This document shows, piece by piece, positions 59,253 to 64,000 of a DNA stretch of 64,000 nucleotides. Source of the stretch: CAVPDE01 sp964580575 (GTDB lineage: Bacteria > Desulfobacterota > DSM-4660 > Desulfatiglandales > HGW-15); NCBI GenBank assembly GCA_964580575.1, contig CAZOLJ010000016.1:4677-68676 (forward strand). The letters run 5' to 3'. The translations under genes and the position numbers were made by a program. The notes under the pieces were generated by a model. That model ran no database searches. It was not told the DNA's origin and saw only the letters and a program-made list of their open reading frames with translations. How positions within the stretch are numbered: position 1 is the stretch's first letter; every line of letters starts with the position of its first letter.

Positions 59253-59927
59253 ATGGCTCCATTCGAGTTCATCAGCCAAAGAAACCGCGAGAGATACTTC
59301 AAGATTGTTGGCCCTGTCGCCGATTTGTTTGCTCGAGCGGGGATCCATCCCAACGTTCTGTCCATTGCCGGGCTTCTCCTGAGCATTGCGGCCGGGCTGA
59401 TCTACTGCCACGGCAGTTTTTTCTGGGCCGCATGGGTGGTCGTACTGGCTGGGGTCTGTGATACTCTGGATGGAAGAATTGCAAGGCAGACAAACAAGAA
59501 GAGTGATTTCGGCGCCTTTTTCGACAGCACCCTGGATCGCTACAGCGACATGTTTCTTTTCATCGGGCTGGCCTACTACTTTGCCGGCGGCCGCCCCTTT
59601 TTGATGCCTCTTCCGGCGGAAGGCAACCAGGAACTCAGTCCATGGACCGTAACCGCGATCATCTTTGCCATCGCAGGGTCCTTCATGGTGAGTTACACAA
59701 GGGCCCGGGCAGAGGGGTTGGGGATGGAATGCAAAGCAGGCATGATGCAGCGGCCTGAACGGATAACTCTTTTGGTGATTGGATCCTTGCTGGGCGCCAT
59801 TCCTATAATAGGTATCCTCCTCCTTAAAGTGGTCCTTCTGGCCCTTGCCCTATCCACCAACCTCACGGCTGCCTACAGGATCGTGTTTATAAAGAACCGC
59901 ATGGTCAGCGATGATCAGGCCAAGTGA
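59253..59927 (+). CDS. CDP-alcohol phosphatidyltransferase family protein
   Basis: A 224-residue integral membrane enzyme that moves a phosphatidyl group from CDP-diacylglycerol to an alcohol. The catalytic motif is complete: CDTLDGRIARQT then GAFFDSTLDR (D-x2-D-G-x2-A-R-x8-G-x3-D-x3-D). About six helices are visible. The N-terminus (MAPFEFISQRNRERYFKIVG) and the RPERI near residue 169 fit the PgsA/inositol-phosphate type branch, but the acceptor alcohol cannot be told. The start ATG 59253 follows AAGGGAATTG. The next gene begins close by or overlaps. Confidence 0.9.
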   Translation: MAPFEFISQRNRERYFKIVGPVADLFARAGIHPNVLSIAGLLLSIAAGLIYCHGSFFWAAWVVVLAGVCDTLDGRIARQTNKKSDFGAFFDSTLDRYSDMFLFIGLAYYFAGGRPFLMPLPAEGNQELSPWTVTAIIFAIAGSFMVSYTRARAEGLGMECKAGMMQRPERITLLVIGSLLGAIPIIGILLLKVVLLALALSTNLTAAYRIVFIKNRMVSDDQAK

Positions 59928-59979
59928 AGACTCAACGACCTTGCCCGCATCGAAAGGTTCTCCAGGACTATTTCGAGCC

Positions 59980-62900
59980 ATGGACTTCAAGAGACTGAGG
60001 CCCTTTGTTGTTCTACCCACCCTCCTTTTCCTTCTTTTTGTTTCCCTTGTCCTTTTCGCCAATTCTCTCATCCAAAAACCCTCTGTGCACAAGGCTTTTC
60101 TGGACCACCTCTACGCGCTGACAGGGTACGAAATAAGCCTTGATGAGATTGAACTCTATTTGTGGAAAGGCCTCGGGATAAAGGTTTACAATTTCGAAGC
60201 CCGCCAAAAGGACGGGTTCGGAAACATCCGTGCGTCGGAGGCCATCGTCTTTGTAGACGCGCTGCAGCTCGTGAGAGGTCGTGTGGTACCGAAGAGACTC
60301 CACGTGGAAAGACCGGTCATCGATCTCGCTCCTCCGGAGGAGTCCGACCGCAAAGAAGGCAAACTTGAAGAGAGTTTTTTGTCTTTTCTTATCCTCCCCG
60401 GATTTGACTCCCTGACCATGGAAAAGGGTTCTTTGTTCATCAAGCGTTTTCCCATTCGATTTGTGAACCTGAGCCTTAAAGTGAAAAACGCTGAGCTAGG
60501 GACCCTAAACGTGAAGAGCCGGGGTGAGGCCAGACTCAGAAGGGAGAGCACCTCCTTCCGCCTCCAAGGGGCAATCACTCAGGGTCAAACGCAAGACAAG
60601 AGACCTTCTGTGGATTTATTCTTTGAGACAGGGAAAGTGCCTCTTCGGTGGATCCCTTTTCCAGAGGAGGTTCCTGTAAGAAACGGCGTGTGTGAGGCTC
60701 AGCTGAGGATAGAGTCAAAGGACCGTGAGGCTACCAAGGTCGGCGGCAAGATCCTTGTCGATTCTGCCCGGTTTTCAGTCAGAAAAGAAGGGCGAACAAA
60801 GGACTATTCCATCAAATCCATGACCTTCGACTTTCGCTCCTTTTTGGAGAGGGGAGAAATCTATGTCCCTTATCTTAATTTCAAAACGCCCGATGCCGGC
60901 TTTTCCATGAACCTGCGGCTTGACCTCCGGGAAAAAGAAAACCCTTATCTTCGCCTGGAAGCCCAAAGCCTCCTCATGACTTATTCCACCGTACAGACCT
61001 TGTTTCCTGCTCCGCTCGTTGCCTCCTGGGTGGAAAGAGATCTTTTCCCGCTCCTGCGCTCAGGGGATGTTCTTCTGGAGTCTTTCCTGATTGATGGAAA
61101 AGTCCTGCAGCTCAAGAAATTGGAGTTGCCTGAAAACCAGGGCGCCCTCGCCATGGGTTTTGATTGCAAGAACTTCACGGTTCATGGGGATCGACTCAGG
61201 GAGCCTTTAAGGGATGTGTCCGCAAAGGTCACCTTGAAGGATGGAGTGCTCCTCGTATCCGCGTTGAAAGGAGTTTCAGGCAAATCAGAGATCCAGGAAG
61301 GCCTTCTGAAAGTTCGGGATATCTTCCTTCCGCACCCTGTTTTTGAACCGCGGGTGCGAGGCATTTTTGATTTGGAGGATCTGCTGCATCAGTTTAGGGC
61401 CGATTTCCTCCCTGCCCGATTGAAAGAGACGGTTGACAACCTGGAGTCTGCATCAGGCACCGTGGAGGGGCAGGCCGCCTTCAGGTACGAAACCTCCATG
61501 GAGACCCCGGAGATAACAGAAGCGGACCTCCTCATCAGGAAGGGCACCTTCAAACAGAAGCAATGGCCTTTCTCTTTGGTTCTAAAGGAAGGTCACCTCA
61601 AGATCGGAGAGCAGGGTCGTTTCCAGGGGTCCGGATCATGGGGTGCATCTTCTTTCGAGGGTGAAGGGGCCTTTTTCATGAAGGGGCTGAGCATTGATCC
61701 TCAATGGATAAAGGTTGTTGCCCGTCTCGAGGTGGGCCAGCTTTGGTCTGTGACATCCCCAGGCCGGCACCCTGCGCTGTTCAAAGGCTCGGCTCTTTGC
61801 CGGAGTTCGATAACAAGAGATGCGGATCTGTGGTCCGTCCAGGGGACGGCAGATATCGGTGACCTGTCTGTTGATCACGAGCTCTTTGTTATAGACCCCC
61901 CAGGCGAAACCGACCGGGCGACTTTTGATTTTGACTTCATCCCGGAAAAACAGATTCGCATTAAGCAACTCCTGTGGGAGCCTGGAAAATCTCGCTTGAA
62001 CCTCTCCGGTGACTATCCTCTTTCCCCGGAGGGCGACATCACGCTCCAGTGTTCGGCTCCGACCTTGTCCCTGGACGATCTCGGGCTCCAGTTAAAGCCA
62101 TGCGGTTTTGTCGCTCGTGGATCTTTAGAGGGCAAGCTTCAAGCTAAAATCCCCAGAAAGGATTTTTCCGCTGGAGCGGTGTCAGGAGAGATGAAAGGCG
62201 AGAACCTATCCTTCCCTTTGACCTCTCTTCCCTCTCCGGTCCGCGAGTGCGATTTCAGTGCCTTGCTTTCAGATGATAAGATCGTGATCCCTTCCTTCAG
62301 CCTGAGGACAGGAGAAAGCGCTCTCAAGGGCAAGGGAGAACTCAGGGGGTGGAAGGGCCTCAGGGGAGCCTTGACAGTGACTTCGAGTCCTCTCCATCTC
62401 TCGGATTTCATTCCTCCAGGTAAAGAAGGTCCACAAAAGAAAAAGCCTTCTTCTTTTGCCGAAAACACAAACATCCGGGTGAGCCTGGATGCCCAGCCGG
62501 CGCAATGGAAAAAAATAGTCACTGAAAAGCTAACAGCGGAACTCCTATTCAGGAGAGGAGACTTCCACATCATCCGTTCCCAAATCCAGATGGACCGGGG
62601 TTCCCTTGAAGCCACGGGCTACGTGAAAGAGGACGCAATGGCTTTCGCCGGTCACGTGGAGTTTAAAGATCAACCCATGGAAGCTTTGCTCAAACGCCTC
62701 GGGATTGAATCTTTTTATGAGGGGAGTTTGACCATGGAGGCGCAGCTCTACACTGAGGGAAAAGAGTTGAGGGATCTGATTCCCCACCTCGATGGGGGCA
62801 CCAATGTGCTTATCGAAAAGGGAGTCCTAAGGAAGTCCAATGTTTTCCTGAAGATCCTCGAATTCTTGAGCCTTCAGAACATATTCACGAAGAGGCCGCC

Positions 62901-63360
62901 TGACATCTCCAAAGAGGGTCTTTACTTCGAAAGCCTGGGAGGGCACGGGCATATTGAAAAAGGAGTTGTGCGCACTGAAAACACCCAAATGAAAAGCCCT
63001 GTCCTCAATGCGGTTGCCGCCGGAAGTGCGGACCTAGGGCAAGGCCTGGCCGATTTTGATCTCGGGGTTCAGCCGCTTGGGACCATGGATACGGTCGTGA
63101 GCAACATCCCTATCCTGGGCCACATCCTCACAGGGGACAACAAGTCCCTGATCACCTACTATTTCGAAGTCAAGGGACCTATTCTCAATCCGCAAGTCGA
63201 GCATGTCCCGTTCAAAACCCTGGGAGAGGGGGTCACCGGCATTATGAAAAGGCTATTTCTCTCACCCGTCAAGCTTTTTGAGGACGTCTCGCAGGGTGTA
63301 AGAAAGCTTCCCCCCACTGAGAATGGAGAATTACCGTCCAGCCAACACACCGGCCACTGA
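59980..63360 (+). CDS. Large AsmA-like (YhdP/DUF3971 type) envelope protein
   Basis: A 1126-residue protein starting MDFKRLRPFVVLPTLLFLLF; an in-frame ATG at 59911 overlapping the previous gene is also possible. One N-terminal membrane anchor is followed by a very long beta-rich periplasmic part of repeated grooves (YEISLDEIELYLWKGLGIKV near the start). The AsmA-like C-terminus has VLNAVAAGSADLGQGLADFD and GTMDTVVSNIPILGHILTGD. Proteins of this class form hydrophobic tunnels and are linked to phospholipid transport between membranes. Next to a phospholipid head-group enzyme, this role is plausible (inference). Confidence 0.88.
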   Translation: MDFKRLRPFVVLPTLLFLLFVSLVLFANSLIQKPSVHKAFLDHLYALTGYEISLDEIELYLWKGLGIKVYNFEARQKDGFGNIRASEAIVFVDALQLVRGRVVPKRLHVERPVIDLAPPEESDRKEGKLEESFLSFLILPGFDSLTMEKGSLFIKRFPIRFVNLSLKVKNAELGTLNVKSRGEARLRRESTSFRLQGAITQGQTQDKRPSVDLFFETGKVPLRWIPFPEEVPVRNGVCEAQLRIESKDREATKVGGKILVDSARFSVRKEGRTKDYSIKSMTFDFRSFLERGEIYVPYLNFKTPDAGFSMNLRLDLREKENPYLRLEAQSLLMTYSTVQTLFPAPLVASWVERDLFPLLRSGDVLLESFLIDGKVLQLKKLELPENQGALAMGFDCKNFTVHGDRLREPLRDVSAKVTLKDGVLLVSALKGVSGKSEIQEGLLKVRDIFLPHPVFEPRVRGIFDLEDLLHQFRADFLPARLKETVDNLESASGTVEGQAAFRYETSMETPEITEADLLIRKGTFKQKQWPFSLVLKEGHLKIGEQGRFQGSGSWGASSFEGEGAFFMKGLSIDPQWIKVVARLEVGQLWSVTSPGRHPALFKGSALCRSSITRDADLWSVQGTADIGDLSVDHELFVIDPPGETDRATFDFDFIPEKQIRIKQLLWEPGKSRLNLSGDYPLSPEGDITLQCSAPTLSLDDLGLQLKPCGFVARGSLEGKLQAKIPRKDFSAGAVSGEMKGENLSFPLTSLPSPVRECDFSALLSDDKIVIPSFSLRTGESALKGKGELRGWKGLRGALTVTSSPLHLSDFIPPGKEGPQKKKPSSFAENTNIRVSLDAQPAQWKKIVTEKLTAELLFRRGDFHIIRSQIQMDRGSLEATGYVKEDAMAFAGHVEFKDQPMEALLKRLGIESFYEGSLTMEAQLYTEGKELRDLIPHLDGGTNVLIEKGVLRKSNVFLKILEFLSLQNIFTKRPPDISKEGLYFESLGGHGHIEKGVVRTENTQMKSPVLNAVAAGSADLGQGLADFDLGVQPLGTMDTVVSNIPILGHILTGDNKSLITYYFEVKGPILNPQVEHVPFKTLGEGVTGIMKRLFLSPVKLFEDVSQGVRKLPPTENGELPSSQHTGH

Positions 63361-63374
63361 AGAAACGAATAGGA

Positions 63375-63698
63375 TCAGTCAGAGGGTTGTTGAGAGAGAG
63401 GTTGCCGGATAGGTTCCAGAGGGGTGGCTTCCTCTTTGGGAATTCGGGCCAGGAAGTCTCTCAGGCCAGGCTTCATGAAAACCTGGCTGAGGTCAAAGCG
63501 GTTTACGGCCAAGGCCAGGGCTTCGATTTTGTCTCTGTTGGCCGCTTTCGAATTGACGAGCAGAAGATATTGCCCTTTCAGGCGGCACAATCCCCCTTGG
63601 GTAAAGGCGCCCTCCCTCTTGAGCATTTCGTAACGCACCTCGATGCCAAGGCCGCGCGCTAGATCTTCGAGTTGACCCAGAAGCGAACGCTCATCCAA
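63375..63698 (-). CDS. Hypothetical protein, 107 aa
   Basis: Starts TTG 63698 (MDERSLLGQLEDLARGLGIE) behind AAAGGAGG. The central part (GAFTQGGLCRLKGQYLLLVN and KIEALALAVNRFDLSQVFM) suggests a small alpha/beta fold, and the end is Pro/Gln-rich. It is conserved-looking but not recognised. It probably shares an operon with the zinc-ribbon gene 48 bases upstream and is convergent with the AsmA-like gene. Confidence 0.7.
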   Translation of the reverse strand: MDERSLLGQLEDLARGLGIEVRYEMLKREGAFTQGGLCRLKGQYLLLVNSKAANRDKIEALALAVNRFDLSQVFMKPGLRDFLARIPKEEATPLEPIRQPLSQQPSD

Positions 63699-63746
63699 AA
63701 GAAGAATCCTCCTTTTTCATGGTTCAGAGCCGAATGCGCGGACAAT

Positions 63747-63920
63747 TCACCGAACCGGCTTACCGCAGGATGGACAGTAGCGAAAAGATGCATCCATTGG
63801 TCGGCCACAGGCCGGACAGCACGGTGGTCCCTTTTGGGACGGTTCAAACCAGGGTTGACCCGTTTCAGTGAAAACGCCCGCACAGCTCCGGCATTCTAAG
63901 AACGGGCTTCCCCTCTTCAC
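63747..63920 (-). CDS. Small zinc-ribbon protein, 57 aa
   Basis: Starts GTG 63920 (reading MKRGSPFLECRSCAGVFTE) with GTGAGG upstream and stops at 63747. Three CxxC pairs are seen: ECRSCAG, CCPACGRPMD and YCPSCGKPV, enough for one or two zinc ribbons, with a GQPWFEPSQ stretch between. FmdB-like regulators have related ribbons, but this one cannot be placed. It lies upstream of the 107-residue gene on the same strand. Confidence 0.65.
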   Translation of the reverse strand: MKRGSPFLECRSCAGVFTETGQPWFEPSQKGPPCCPACGRPMDASFRYCPSCGKPVR

Positions 63921-64000
63921 CGGGCCTCACTTTTCTGCCGAGTCTCTTGCATTTTCTTTCCCCTTGTCAATAGGGAATTGCTTTTAAGAAAACGATAATT

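Overview
The window reads as a chromosomal piece of a Gram-negative bacterium, most likely a deltaproteobacterium in the wide sense (Desulfobacterota, Syntrophobacter-like). This placement is an inference. It rests on gene order (ftsZ followed by a TIGR03960-type radical SAM gene), an AsmA/RND/parvulin envelope set, a meso-diaminopimelate-type MurE, a NapH/NapG-like polyferredoxin, and dense REP-like intergenic hairpins. No rRNA, tRNA or CRISPR array was seen.

Layout. 1-9.8 kb: the 5' part of groEL, groES, a small zinc protein, dodecin, a membrane polyferredoxin coupled to a Tat-exported DUF362 protein, a cold-shock protein, a parvulin isomerase, a nitronate monooxygenase-like enzyme, an AsmA protein and an SCP2 protein. 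9.8-14.1 kb: a gene graveyard. It holds a hydrolase broken by a frameshift and an amber codon, an internally deleted DUF5329 gene, the tails of a DUF4143 ATPase and a RelB-like antitoxin, an 80-base relic of the window's own radical SAM gene, and a VapB/VapC pair joined by a deletion. One intact metallo-beta-lactamase-fold lipoprotein lies among them. 14.1-19.8 kb: a signalling group made of an FHA-GAF histidine kinase, a protein with a degenerate GGDEF-like end, and a soluble Ser/Thr kinase.

20.2-39.4 kb: a nearly complete division and cell wall (dcw) cluster on the minus strand, in the order mraZ-rsmH-ftsL-ftsI-murE-murF-mraY-murD-ftsW-murG-murC-murB-ftsQ-ftsA-ftsZ, then the radical SAM gene. 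There is no ddl. The cluster is preceded by a clear MraZ operator overlapping a promoter. Most genes overlap or abut, so they are probably co-transcribed and supply lipid II and the divisome together.

40.1-50.8 kb: a small heat-shock protein, a Lon-like AAA protease, a cysteine-rich protein, a methyltransferase, a BrnA-like antitoxin, and a complete tripartite RND efflux operon. 50.8-53.7 kb: a second decayed region with an intact VapBC pair, an ACT-domain protein, a cyclase-tail relic and a diverged repeat pair. 53.7-58.7 kb: a four-gene operon of SPFH plus three zinc ribbons, a two-zinc-ribbon protein, a short Hsp70 and an unknown protein. A promoter followed at once by a terminator-like hairpin precedes it. 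This is the best candidate here for an undescribed envelope or protein-quality system. 58.7-64 kb: a hypothetical protein, a CDP-alcohol phosphatidyltransferase, a giant AsmA-like protein and two small proteins.

A feature running through the window is a set of intergenic elements built from 7- or 8-base words with a fixed core and drifting positions, often as two inverted arms. At least six occur. They sit in spacers inside operons, including those of the dcw and SPFH-Hsp70 operons.
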